Part shown: positions 1 through 7,778 of the stretch, one piece after another | How positions within the stretch are numbered: position 1 is the first letter of the stretch | How the letters are laid out: the number at the start of each line of letters is the position of its first letter | Assembly: GCF_900129465.1 (NCBI RefSeq) | Contig: NZ_FSRA01000002.1 | Span: 1,240,001 to 1,304,000 of the forward strand | Direction of reading: 5' to 3' | DNA length: 64,000 nt | Source of the DNA: Chitinophaga niabensis | GTDB taxonomy: Bacteria; Bacteroidota; Bacteroidia; Chitinophagales; Chitinophagaceae | Made by a program: the position numbers and the translations under genes | The notes under the pieces: generated by a model | Seen by the model: the letters and a program-made list of their open reading frames with translations, nothing else | The model's database searches: none | Told to the model about the DNA's origin: nothing

Positions 1-840
1 GGCACCACCGGTTTCCTCATTACCCTGGCGACTAACAGTATAACATTATTTGAAAGAGCGATAGATGTGGTGCGGGATAATCCACATCCCGCTGTCTTAG
101 GACTCCACCTGGAAGGCCCTTACATCAATCCTGCAAAGAAAGGCGCGCATATTGAACAATACATCAAAAGGCCGGAACGTAAAGAAGTAGAAGCTTTATT
201 GAAAAGAGCCCAGGGTGTTATAAAGATGATCACACTGGCACCGGAAATGTGTGATCCGGAGATCATCCGGTTATTATTGGATAAGGGAGTGATCATCTCC
301 GCAGGGCACAGTAATGCCACTTATCAAGAAGGAACGGCGGGTTATATGAACGGTATCCAAAGCACTACACATCTTTTTAATGCCATGAGCCCTTTTCATC
401 ATAGGGACACAGGTTTGCCGGGTGCAGCTTACCAGGCGGATACAGCTTATGCCAGTATTATTCCGGATGGCATCCATGTTTCTTTTCCTGCTCTATCCAT
501 TAGTAAAAAGGTGATGGGGGATCGTTTGTTCCTCATCACAGATGCTGTGGAAGCCAGTACTGGCGCATATCCTCACGTACGCCAGAAGGACCGGTTCACT
601 TTGCCGGATGGTACTTTATCCGGTTCTGCTATTACCCTCTTACAAGGTATTCATAACTGTGTGCAGTATGCAGGTATCCCGTTAGATGAAGCAGTACGGA
701 TGGCATCTACCTACCCGGCCCGGCTTTTTGGTACGCCACAGCGGGGAGAGATCACCATCGGGCAAAAAGCGGACCTTACGATATTCAATGAAGCGTTTGA
801 ACCACAACACGTTTATATTAACGGTGTGGTCTACGCATAA
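1..840 (+). CDS. nagA: N-acetylglucosamine-6-phosphate deacetylase, 5'-truncated by the window
   Basis: The reading frame is open from base 1 (G-T-T-G-F-L-I-T-L...), so the start codon lies upstream and about 280 residues remain of a family usually near 390. NagA removes the acetyl group from GlcNAc-6-phosphate to give glucosamine-6-phosphate in amino sugar and cell wall recycling, in the cytoplasm. Visible family motifs are GLHLEGPYINPAKKGAH (substrate and metal loop), the metal-site HLFNAMSP segment, and LITDAVEA carrying the catalytic aspartate. The C-terminal GQKADLTIFNEAFEPQHVYING is the usual amidohydrolase beta-sandwich closure. Its 3' end overlaps the convergent barrel gene by 23 bp. 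The family call is firm. Confidence 0.95.
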   Translation, partial: GTTGFLITLATNSITLFERAIDVVRDNPHPAVLGLHLEGPYINPAKKGAHIEQYIKRPERKEVEALLKRAQGVIKMITLAPEMCDPEIIRLLLDKGVIISAGHSNATYQEGTAGYMNGIQSTTHLFNAMSPFHHRDTGLPGAAYQADTAYASIIPDGIHVSFPALSISKKVMGDRLFLITDAVEASTGAYPHVRQKDRFTLPDGTLSGSAITLLQGIHNCVQYAGIPLDEAVRMASTYPARLFGTPQRGEITIGQKADLTIFNEAFEPQHVYINGVVYA

Positions 841-2335
841 ATTGATAACGGAGATGTATCTGAAAAGATGTCTGATCAGGTAGTTTGGGATGCGGCCTTC
901 TATAAGCTGAATCCAATCTTTGCCTGTTCAACTGCATATAATAAATGGCGCCTATTTGCAGGCGGCGGTTTATCGTATAATCCAATCCTAATTGCAACCG
1001 AACATTTCCTGTACCGGTTATTTGTTTTTTATTAAACGGAACGTATTGAAGGTCGACAGGGTTGACAATGTTCTGCCTGTTTACTATAAAAGCAGTGTCC
1101 TTACCTGATGCGTAAAGCGTATACCTGTATTCAATACCGGTGGCTATTTCCCATCTGGAGAAAACATAGGCTGCCTGCACACCAGCTTTTCCATATGCTA
1201 TTCCATTTAAAGTAAAATGTGTGAGTACACTGTCCGTTTTGCCCGGCATTCCCTGCCCTAATGGACCTCCACCACTTGAAAATGCGGCATAGTAGCGATG
1301 ATCGTAAACCTTGTTGAATCCTGTTAGGTATTCAGCACCAATGTAGGGCCTGATGCGCCATTTTTCTCTCCACTGAAAAGTATATTCTATACTGGCGGCA
1401 GCTCCATAAGCATCTGCTACTGGAAGTATGGCAGCTATCTTCAGGCTGTAAGGAGATTGTTCTCTACGTTCCTCCCTATGTGAGCGGGGTGTTTTTGGAG
1501 TTGGTGTATGTTGTACTCCGGAGTCCTTTACCGGCATGAATAATTGCCTGGTGACCAGCGGATGTATGGTCCCTGTACTGTTGCCTGTGTAGCGGAGGCG
1601 TGTTTGTTGTTGATCGGAATGGTTTTTTTCTGGCGGATCGGTATTCCAGTAAACAGCACCTGTAGTTGATCGGGGATTGATTTGTCTTTTGCTGGCAGAA
1701 GAAGAGGATGGTTTCGATGCCTGTTTGATTGGTAATTGACCTTTTTTGAAAAGGAAGGGAGAATGAGCAATTGACAAATGCTGTGCTTTTGCAAATGGGG
1801 GAACAGCATGATCAGTGCCTGGTAATGATGCAGGCAGCGCCCCTATGGAATCTTGCTCTCTTGCAAAGGGGAAAACGATATAAGTAGTTCCTGGTAATGA
1901 TGTCTGCAACGCTCTTATGGAATCTTGTTCTTTTGCGAAGGGAAAAACGATATGATCAGTGCCTGGTAATGATGTAGGCAGCGCCCCTATGGAGTCTTGC
2001 TCTCTTGTAAAGGGGAAAACGGTATGAGCAGTGCCTGATGGATGTTTTTCTTCTATGAAAAAAGATCCTTTTTCATTTACGGAAATGGGAGTATGATGTT
2101 TTTTTTCAGTAACTGTCAAATACGCAAAAGATCCCACGAGTATTATGGCTTCAAGAAGGATCGTCCACCAGCCGGAACCGGATGAACGTGGCCGATCGGG
2201 CAAGGTTTCTCCCCCATCCAGCATATTGTTCAATTGCCCCCATGCCTGCTGCTTCACCTGATCCGAAGAAACTTCCGGGTCTTGTGCTGCAGCCTGCCGC
2301 AACCAGTCTTCAATATTTTGATTGCGTTTGCTCAT
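818..2335 (-). CDS. Inner-membrane-anchored protein with C-terminal outer-membrane beta-barrel, coupled to sigma factor
   Basis: A 505-residue protein. The ATG at 2335 is chosen because it overlaps the sigma factor stop as ATGA, suggesting translational coupling. Residues 1-55 are polar and cytoplasmic-looking (MSKRNQNIEDWLRQ...). A single membrane segment follows (WWTILLEAIILVGSFAYLTV). Next is a long low-complexity linker containing four copies of a 24-residue repeat (core FPFAKEQDSIRALQTSLPGT). The last ~190 residues read as antiparallel beta strands of an outer membrane barrel (YSLKIAAILPVADAYG...IHLRYQF). This layout is common in Bacteroidota just downstream of sigma factors and is usually annotated only as outer membrane beta-barrel protein. 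An anti-sigma or signal-transfer role is inferred from position; no experimental function is known to me. Confidence 0.75.
   Translation of the reverse strand: MSKRNQNIEDWLRQAAAQDPEVSSDQVKQQAWGQLNNMLDGGETLPDRPRSSGSGWWTILLEAIILVGSFAYLTVTEKKHHTPISVNEKGSFFIEEKHPSGTAHTVFPFTREQDSIGALPTSLPGTDHIVFPFAKEQDSIRALQTSLPGTTYIVFPFAREQDSIGALPASLPGTDHAVPPFAKAQHLSIAHSPFLFKKGQLPIKQASKPSSSSASKRQINPRSTTGAVYWNTDPPEKNHSDQQQTRLRYTGNSTGTIHPLVTRQLFMPVKDSGVQHTPTPKTPRSHREERREQSPYSLKIAAILPVADAYGAAASIEYTFQWREKWRIRPYIGAEYLTGFNKVYDHRYYAAFSSGGGPLGQGMPGKTDSVLTHFTLNGIAYGKAGVQAAYVFSRWEIATGIEYRYTLYASGKDTAFIVNRQNIVNPVDLQYVPFNKKQITGTGNVRLQLGLDYTINRRLQIGAIYYMQLNRQRLDSAYRRPHPKLPDQTSFQIHLRYQFMRRPHR
1770..2062 (-). repeat. 72-bp in-frame tandem repeat, four copies
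   Basis: The motif gtgcctggtaatgatg (or a close variant) starts at 1815, 1887, 1959 and 2031, exactly 72 bp apart. Each unit encodes 24 residues of the linker in the membrane-anchored barrel protein. Copies differ by a few substitutions, such as ALPTSLPGTDH against ALQTSLPGTTY. A multiple of three keeps the frame when copies are gained or lost, so linker length could vary between strains. Confidence 0.9.
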
Positions 2336-2859
2336 TGAGTGAATTGAATGTTTAAAAGGTTTTTCAATATTCTTTTCCCCTCCGAAACATGCCATTTGGA
2401 AGTGCCCGTACTAATACCCAGCATTTCCGAAATTTCTTTGTGTGCATAGCCTTCGACAATAAACAAGTTGATCACAACCCTGGTAGCAGGCGGCAAATGC
2501 TGTAGTACCTGCAGCAGATCCTTATAGGCCATAGGGTCTTTTGTGTGTAGCTCCGGCAGGTTCTCCGCTATTTCAGCTTTACGGATATTCAATTCTGATT
2601 CATGCTCCCTGTAATAGTCTGCAATAGCATGTGTAATGATCCTGCGCAACCATCCTTCAAAACTTCCGCTGCCTTTATATTGGTCAATTTTTTTAAAGGC
2701 ACGCAGGAATCCATTGTTTAAAATACTGATAGCCGCATCCTGATCGCTAAAAGAGCGACGGATAACAGCTAACATCTGATCAAAGAAAAGCGCATATAGT
2801 TTTTCCTGGCACAGGCGGTCTCCCCTTTTACAACCTTCAATAAGCGTTGTAAGGGCCAT
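2332..2859 (-). CDS. ECF-type RNA polymerase sigma factor
   Basis: A 175-residue protein from the ATG at 2859. An in-frame TTG at 2967 would add 36 residues that do not resemble the family, so the ATG is preferred. Region 2 spans about residues 20-85 (ALFFDQMLAVIRRSF...GSFEGWLRRIITHAIADYYRE). Region 4 spans about 115-170, with the HTH EGYAHKEISEMLGISTGTSKWHVSEGKRIL. Such factors direct RNA polymerase to a small set of promoters, often for envelope functions. The gene is followed, with an ATGA overlap, by the membrane-anchored barrel protein, a likely signalling partner. The RDD gene upstream ends at 2975, so the three may share a transcript. Confidence 0.9.
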   Translation of the reverse strand: MALTTLIEGCKRGDRLCQEKLYALFFDQMLAVIRRSFSDQDAAISILNNGFLRAFKKIDQYKGSGSFEGWLRRIITHAIADYYREHESELNIRKAEIAENLPELHTKDPMAYKDLLQVLQHLPPATRVVINLFIVEGYAHKEISEMLGISTGTSKWHVSEGKRILKNLLNIQFTQ

Positions 2860-2974
2860 GGGTTGATCTGCCTGATCATCCGGTTTAAAGCTATTTCTTC
2901 TTCTCTGATCCAAAAGTCTTAATGTATACAGACGCCTGGCAGAAGGAGAAAGGTTGGGTAAAGACAAAAAAAGT

Positions 2975-3763
2975 TTACTTTCTTGTTACAAGATAATTAT
3001 AGTCGTTCAGCAGGGTTTCCAGGAAAGTGGCGGGTTCCATATCTGTTTCGATATGCAGCACCTGTTTGATCTTTTCAGACATACGGGTTGCCACGGCCCA
3101 GTCGTTATTGCGCATGGAAGTATCCAGTACACTTTTGATCTTGCTCAGGTCTTTATCAGACAGGCGCAGGATCTGGGAGAACCGGGGTACATAATCCACC
3201 TGGTCAATTTCCCGGAAAATGGTATCCTGTATGGTATGGCGCTGGCGGTTACGTACAATGATGGTGCCTGCGGCAATATCTCCCAGCCGCTGATTGTATG
3301 CTGAACGGAAAACAATGATTACAGGGATAATGGCAATGGCCAGGGAAATAAGGATGGTGAATGCAGAAGATTCTTCCACCATAGTGAGGATGATGGTCAG
3401 GGTGAATATGGGAGATTCCACCAGCCGGAACATCCAGCGCAGCAAGATCTGGCTAAGGGAGGGGGTATTTCCTATCAGGCTTACCACCTTGATGTCCATG
3501 GCCCGTTTGCCCAGGCTTTGCCCTTTCATGAGGATCTCGGAGATCAGGTAATACAGGGAAACAGGGATTATCATAAACAGGAACATCAGTACATCGGCTG
3601 TATTTGAATTGCTTACATTCCTGCTAATAAGCATTCCTACCAGTACCATATAGGCTATCCTGATCAGCAGATCGATCAAATAAGCTACCGAACGCCGGCC
3701 GAGGTCAGCTCCCTCGAACTCAAGGTCAATGTTAAATGCGGTAGGTATTTTGATAATAGGCAT
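2975..3763 (-). CDS. RDD family membrane protein
   Basis: 262 residues from the ATG at 3763. The N-terminal half (about residues 15-160) is the RDD domain: ADLGRRSVAYLIDLLIRIAYMVL with its Arg and Asp residues, a second helix around FLFMIIPVSLYYLISE, the GQSLGKRAMDIKV loop, and further hydrophobic segments. The C-terminal ~85 residues are a soluble tail (DTIFREIDQVDYVPRFSQILRL...). RDD proteins are polytopic inner membrane proteins of mostly unknown role; some have been linked to ion transport. The gene diverges from the SpoIIM-like operon, an arrangement often seen in Bacteroidota, which suggests shared function with the MoxR/DUF58 cluster. Confidence 0.9.
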   Translation of the reverse strand: MPIIKIPTAFNIDLEFEGADLGRRSVAYLIDLLIRIAYMVLVGMLISRNVSNSNTADVLMFLFMIIPVSLYYLISEILMKGQSLGKRAMDIKVVSLIGNTPSLSQILLRWMFRLVESPIFTLTIILTMVEESSAFTILISLAIAIIPVIIVFRSAYNQRLGDIAAGTIIVRNRQRHTIQDTIFREIDQVDYVPRFSQILRLSDKDLSKIKSVLDTSMRNNDWAVATRMSEKIKQVLHIETDMEPATFLETLLNDYNYLVTRK

Positions 3764-3766
3764 AAA

Positions 3767-3774
3767 CAAATTTA
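3767..3774 (-). promoter_or_regulatory. TAAATTTG -7-like box before the RDD gene
   Basis: On the minus strand TAAATTTG matches the Bacteroidota -7 consensus TAnnTTTG and ends only 3 nt before the ATG at 3763. A TTA sits 20 nt further upstream instead of the expected TTG. If used, the transcript would be almost leaderless. This is sequence evidence only. Confidence 0.3.
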
Positions 3775-3819
3775 AAATTTATTATATTTCCGCTTAAGTA
3801 TTTTTATCTCCGGTATCGC

Positions 3820-4806
3820 ATGAGAGAATCTTCATTTATTAAAAGGAACCTGCACCGCTGGAAAAAGATCCAGGAGGAACCCACGGAAGACCCCGATGAG
3901 ATGGCGGAACGCTTTACCGGATTGCTGGACGACCTGGCCTACGCCAAAACATTTTATAGCCATAGTAAGGTTACCCATTACATTAATGGCCTGGCCGGGG
4001 GTATATTTCAACGTATTTACAGCAGCCACCAGGGAGAAAAGAACCGTTTCTCTAACTTCTTTTACTACCAGTTGCCGTTACTGATCCGCAAACACCATCG
4101 CCTTTTCCTGTTCACTTTCTGTTATTTCCTGCTCATATGTATTATCGGGGCCTTTTCTGCGGCCCACGATGAAACGTTTGTAAGAGGGGTGCTGGGAGAT
4201 GAATATGTAAATATGACGGAACAAAACATTGCCAATGGTGATCCCTTTGGCGTATATAAAGATCAGAATCCCGGGTATATGTGGCTGCGTATTGCTTTTA
4301 ATAATATCAGGGTGAGCATGTTCTGCTTTGTTTTCGGGATCGCCCTTTCCGCGGGAACTTTATGGGTATTGCTGCAAAACGGGATCATGCTGGGCTCCTT
4401 CCAGTACTTCTTCTTCTCAAAAGGACTGGGTTGGGCCTCGGTATTGGTAATATGGGTACACGGCACGCTGGAGATCTCTTCTATCATCATTGCCGGAACG
4501 GCAGGCATGATACTCGGCAATAGTATCCTTTTCCCGGGAACGCATACCAGAAAGGATTCACTTAAAAGAGGCGCCAAAGAAGGGCTGAAGATCATCGTGG
4601 CACTGATCCCTATATTTATGGTGGCGGCTTTCCTGGAAAGCTTTATTACACGCCATACTTCCATGCCTGTTGCTGTCAGTATCAGCATCCTGGCACTTTC
4701 GCTGGCTTTTATTGTGTGGTATTTTATTATTTATCCTATCAGGGTGCAAAAGCAGGGATACCGCCTGAACACAGCAGGAAAACTGATCAAACCGATGCAA
4801 TTATGA
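3820..4806 (+). CDS. SpoIIM-like (DUF95) stage II sporulation protein M family membrane protein
   Basis: 328 residues, ATG at 3820, first gene of a five-gene operon. The N-terminal ~90 residues are soluble and charged (RWKKIQEEPTEDPDEMAERF...). They are followed by several membrane helices, including RLFLFTFCYFLLICIIGAF, a helix around MFCFVFGIALSAGTLWVLL, the small-residue IIIAGTAGMILGNSILFPG segment, and two C-terminal helices. This matches the SpoIIM/DUF95 family of inner membrane proteins. In non-sporulating Bacteroidota the family does not act in sporulation; it sits beside MoxR and DUF58 genes and its role there is unknown. It overlaps the next gene by ATGA at 4803-4806. Confidence 0.9.
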   Translation: MRESSFIKRNLHRWKKIQEEPTEDPDEMAERFTGLLDDLAYAKTFYSHSKVTHYINGLAGGIFQRIYSSHQGEKNRFSNFFYYQLPLLIRKHHRLFLFTFCYFLLICIIGAFSAAHDETFVRGVLGDEYVNMTEQNIANGDPFGVYKDQNPGYMWLRIAFNNIRVSMFCFVFGIALSAGTLWVLLQNGIMLGSFQYFFFSKGLGWASVLVIWVHGTLEISSIIIAGTAGMILGNSILFPGTHTRKDSLKRGAKEGLKIIVALIPIFMVAAFLESFITRHTSMPVAVSISILALSLAFIVWYFIIYPIRVQKQGYRLNTAGKLIKPMQL

Positions 4807-5558
4807 GGAGGCTCTTGTACATATGGTTACTCCTTACTGTTTGCATTGGCGCGAAAGCGCAGGAAGCAGATACTACTTCAACAGCATCTACTTTAGAGGA
4901 CAAGCTGCGGACGAAAAAACTACCCCATTCCCTGTGGGACGATCAAAAACCGGGAGAGTGGAATGATGCAGCAGAAGGAAGGCTTTCCAGGCAGGAACTA
5001 TCCAAAGATAAAATGGAAGAAATGCGCAACATGAAAGCACTGCAATACGAACAGGCGTCCATCAAAAAGGATAGCTGGTGGCAGGATACGGGAGCCTGGG
5101 TACGTAAGCATAGGGAATTCTTCCGTACACTCTTATATATTTTGCTGGGAGTACTTTTACTGGCATGCATCCTTTTATTCATCCGTAAAAACGATATCCG
5201 GTTCTTCCGCCGTTCCCACCAGGAAATGGAAGAAGAAGGAACACTCACAACAGAAGGCCCGCAAAACTATGATGCATTGGCCCGTGCAGCTATTGCCGCA
5301 GGTTATTGGCGGGAGGCCGTGCGGATGCGTTACCTGCATTCGCTGCAATTACTGGAAGCAAAACAATTGATTGCGCCGGGCAAGGATAAAACAAATATGG
5401 ATTATCTCCGGGAACTTACCAGTACTGCCTGGCATAAGCCCTTTGCTAAACTTACCCTGCACTATGAATATATATGGTATGGGCAGCAACCGCTGAATAA
5501 CGGACAGTTTGCACAACTGGAGGAACAATTTTCAGCGTTTAAAACATCTTTAAGATAA
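4803..5558 (+). CDS. DUF4129-type membrane protein
   Basis: 251 residues, started at the ATG at 4803 overlapping the stop of the SpoIIM-like gene. A signal peptide (about residues 1-20, ending GAKAQ) is followed by an extracytoplasmic stretch, a membrane helix (LLYILLGVLLLACILLFI, about residues 113-132) and a cytoplasmic C-terminal domain. That domain carries the DUF4129 pattern: YDALARAAIAAGYWREAVRMRYLHSLQLLEAKQ, then the LTSTAWHKPFAKLT...YEYIWYG closing segment. DUF4129 occurs in the C-terminal tail of transglutaminase-type membrane proteins and in MoxR/DUF58 operons. Its biochemical role is not established. Confidence 0.85.
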   Translation: MRRLLYIWLLLTVCIGAKAQEADTTSTASTLEDKLRTKKLPHSLWDDQKPGEWNDAAEGRLSRQELSKDKMEEMRNMKALQYEQASIKKDSWWQDTGAWVRKHREFFRTLLYILLGVLLLACILLFIRKNDIRFFRRSHQEMEEEGTLTTEGPQNYDALARAAIAAGYWREAVRMRYLHSLQLLEAKQLIAPGKDKTNMDYLRELTSTAWHKPFAKLTLHYEYIWYGQQPLNNGQFAQLEEQFSAFKTSLR

Positions 5559-5564
5559 CAACCC

Positions 5565-6797
5565 GTGAGAGCAGCCATCATCATAACTATCTCTATCCTT
5601 ACACTCGGTGTTATTTTCCTGCTGGCATTGGCGGGGATCAGTAACACAATAGTGGAGGAGGATAACAGGTTTTCACGGGAGCATATCACTTATAGCAGCA
5701 GGGATAAAAAGCCTTTTGGCAGTTATGTGCCGTATAAGCTGCTGGAAAATTTCTTCGATAATAATAAGGCGAAGGTCATCACCAAATCATTTGCACAGAC
5801 CTACAGGAAAAATGAGCATTTCCGGGAAGCATCCAACGATATATACATTATTGTAGCAGGCCGGCTCTATGCCACAGAAGAGGATGTGAATGCCATGTAC
5901 AATTATGTCAGTGCAGGCAACAGGTTGTTTATGGTGGTAGAAAAAACGGATTCATTGCTGGAGGCGGTATTTAACTTTTCTACTACCGCAGATACCACAT
6001 TTAAACTACCTTATGATGTGGCCGTGCAATCTTTTGTAAATCCAGGATTTGCGCCGGATACTTTTTTCTCGGCAAAAGGCATCTCAATGCTGGATGCATT
6101 GGGTAAAACAGATACAGCTATCACTACCATATTGGGTACCAATGCGCAGCATGCTCCTAATTTCTTCCGCATCAATGTAGGTAACGGGCATTTGTTTGTG
6201 CTGCTGAACCCGATGACCTGGACGAATAATTTCCTGCTGGAGAAGAAGAACATCAAAGCGCTGGAGAACCAGATGGCTTATCTGCCGCAGTATCCACAGA
6301 ATGTTTACTGGGATGAATATTACAAACAACTGCGTTACCGCCAGCAGGGGGATTTCTCCAACTGGCAGGTATTAATGCGGCATCCTGCGCTTAAATGGGC
6401 TTTGTGGCTGGCGGTGTTATTACTCCTGCTATATGTATTGTTCGAGGGTAAACGCAGGCAACGGCTCATTCCTCCAAAACCAGCACTGACCAATACCTCG
6501 CTGGAATTTGCAGAAACACTGGGGCGCTTGTATTACCTTCATCACGACAATAGTAACCTTGCCCGTAAAATGATCCAGCATCTGCTCGAATATATCCGGA
6601 ATCATTATTACCTGAACACGAGCCAGTTGAATGATGAATTTGTGCTGCTGTTATCCCGTAAATCAGGCCATCCGCAGGAAGCAGTAGCAGAGATGTTCAG
6701 GCAGGTGCATGCCTTACGGTTGGCAGACAGTGTTTCAGATAACGAATTACAACATTTCTATAATAGCATCTATCAATTCTATTTAAAAGCGAACTAA
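5565..6797 (+). CDS. DUF4350 domain-containing membrane protein
   Basis: 410 residues with a GTG start at 5565, 6 bp after the previous stop; no in-frame ATG lies near the N-terminus. An N-terminal membrane anchor (IIITISILTLGVIFLLALAGI) precedes an extracytoplasmic domain of about 240 residues with the DUF4350 pattern: YSSRDKKPFGSYVPYKLLENFF near the start and VYWDEYYKQLRY near the end. A second helix (LKWALWLAVLLLLLYVLFEG, about residues 266-285) and a helical cytoplasmic tail of ~120 residues follow. The gene ends TAATG, sharing one base with the MoxR start. No enzymatic function is known for DUF4350. Confidence 0.88.
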   Translation: MRAAIIITISILTLGVIFLLALAGISNTIVEEDNRFSREHITYSSRDKKPFGSYVPYKLLENFFDNNKAKVITKSFAQTYRKNEHFREASNDIYIIVAGRLYATEEDVNAMYNYVSAGNRLFMVVEKTDSLLEAVFNFSTTADTTFKLPYDVAVQSFVNPGFAPDTFFSAKGISMLDALGKTDTAITTILGTNAQHAPNFFRINVGNGHLFVLLNPMTWTNNFLLEKKNIKALENQMAYLPQYPQNVYWDEYYKQLRYRQQGDFSNWQVLMRHPALKWALWLAVLLLLLYVLFEGKRRQRLIPPKPALTNTSLEFAETLGRLYYLHHDNSNLARKMIQHLLEYIRNHYYLNTSQLNDEFVLLLSRKSGHPQEAVAEMFRQVHALRLADSVSDNELQHFYNSIYQFYLKAN

Positions 6798-7777
6798 TGG
6801 AAGAAGTAAACACCTTTGAGCCGCGCACAGACCTTTCTGCTGTACATACAGCCATCGCAGCAGTAAAAGCAGAGATGGCAAAAGTGATCATAGGGCAGCA
6901 ACAGATGATAGATCTGCTCGTTGCGGGATTGCTGGCAAACGGGCACATCCTCATTGAAGGTGTGCCCGGTGTGGCAAAAACCCTGGCGGCCAAATTACTC
7001 GCCAGCACAATAGATGCTAAATTCTCCCGTATCCAGTTTACGCCCGACCTCATGCCGGCGGATGTGTTGGGTACCTCTATCTTCAATCCGCAAAGCAAAG
7101 AGTTTGAATACAAGAAAGGCCCCATCTTCGGCAATATCATCCTGATAGACGAGATCAACCGGGCACCGGCTAAAACACAGGCGGCTTTGTTTGAAGTAAT
7201 GGAAGAACGCCAGATCACCAACGACGGCGTACCTCATTTCCTCAATCAGCCTTTTATGGTGATCGCCACACAGAACCCGATTGAGCAGGAAGGTACTTAC
7301 CGTTTGCCGGAAGCGCAGCTGGACCGTTTCTTATTTAAGATAGAAGTGAAGTATCCGCAGGTGGAAGAAGAGGTAGAAATATTAAAAGCGGCCAACCTGC
7401 AAAAAAGTGCGCATGTGCTGGACAAAGTGGAAAGTGTACTCACGGCCACTCAGGTGCAGGACCTGCAAACACAGGTGAGGCAGGTATTACTGGACGAAAA
7501 ACTGCTGCAATATATTGCCACGCTGATGAATGAAACCCGTCATAATCCCAGCATTTACCTGGGCGCTTCCCCGCGTGCATCCATTGCCGTGATGAACTGC
7601 GCCAAAGCCATCGCCGTGATGAACGGACGTGATTTTGTAACACCGGATGATGTTGTATATGTATTGCCGCATATTTTACGGCATCGTATTATGCTCACCC
7701 CGGAAAGAGAAATGGAAGGTATTACACCTGATGATATTATTGGAGAGATCCTTAAAGCCGTTGCGGTACCACGTTAA
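6797..7777 (+). CDS. MoxR family AAA+ ATPase
   Basis: 326 residues. Walker A is GVPGVAKT (about residues 54-61) and Walker B is IILIDEINRAP (about 113-123). Sensor 1 is in VIATQNPIEQEGTYRLPEAQLDRFLFK, and a C-terminal lid ends in HRIMLTPEREMEG. MoxR ATPases are chaperone-like AAA+ proteins that usually act with a partner carrying a von Willebrand-like or DUF58 domain to mature or activate envelope or metal-dependent enzymes. The start overlaps the DUF4350 stop (TAATG), and DUF58 follows one base after the stop. The set forms one translationally coupled operon. Confidence 0.97.
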   Translation: MEEVNTFEPRTDLSAVHTAIAAVKAEMAKVIIGQQQMIDLLVAGLLANGHILIEGVPGVAKTLAAKLLASTIDAKFSRIQFTPDLMPADVLGTSIFNPQSKEFEYKKGPIFGNIILIDEINRAPAKTQAALFEVMEERQITNDGVPHFLNQPFMVIATQNPIEQEGTYRLPEAQLDRFLFKIEVKYPQVEEEVEILKAANLQKSAHVLDKVESVLTATQVQDLQTQVRQVLLDEKLLQYIATLMNETRHNPSIYLGASPRASIAVMNCAKAIAVMNGRDFVTPDDVVYVLPHILRHRIMLTPEREMEGITPDDIIGEILKAVAVPR

Positions 7778-7778
7778 T

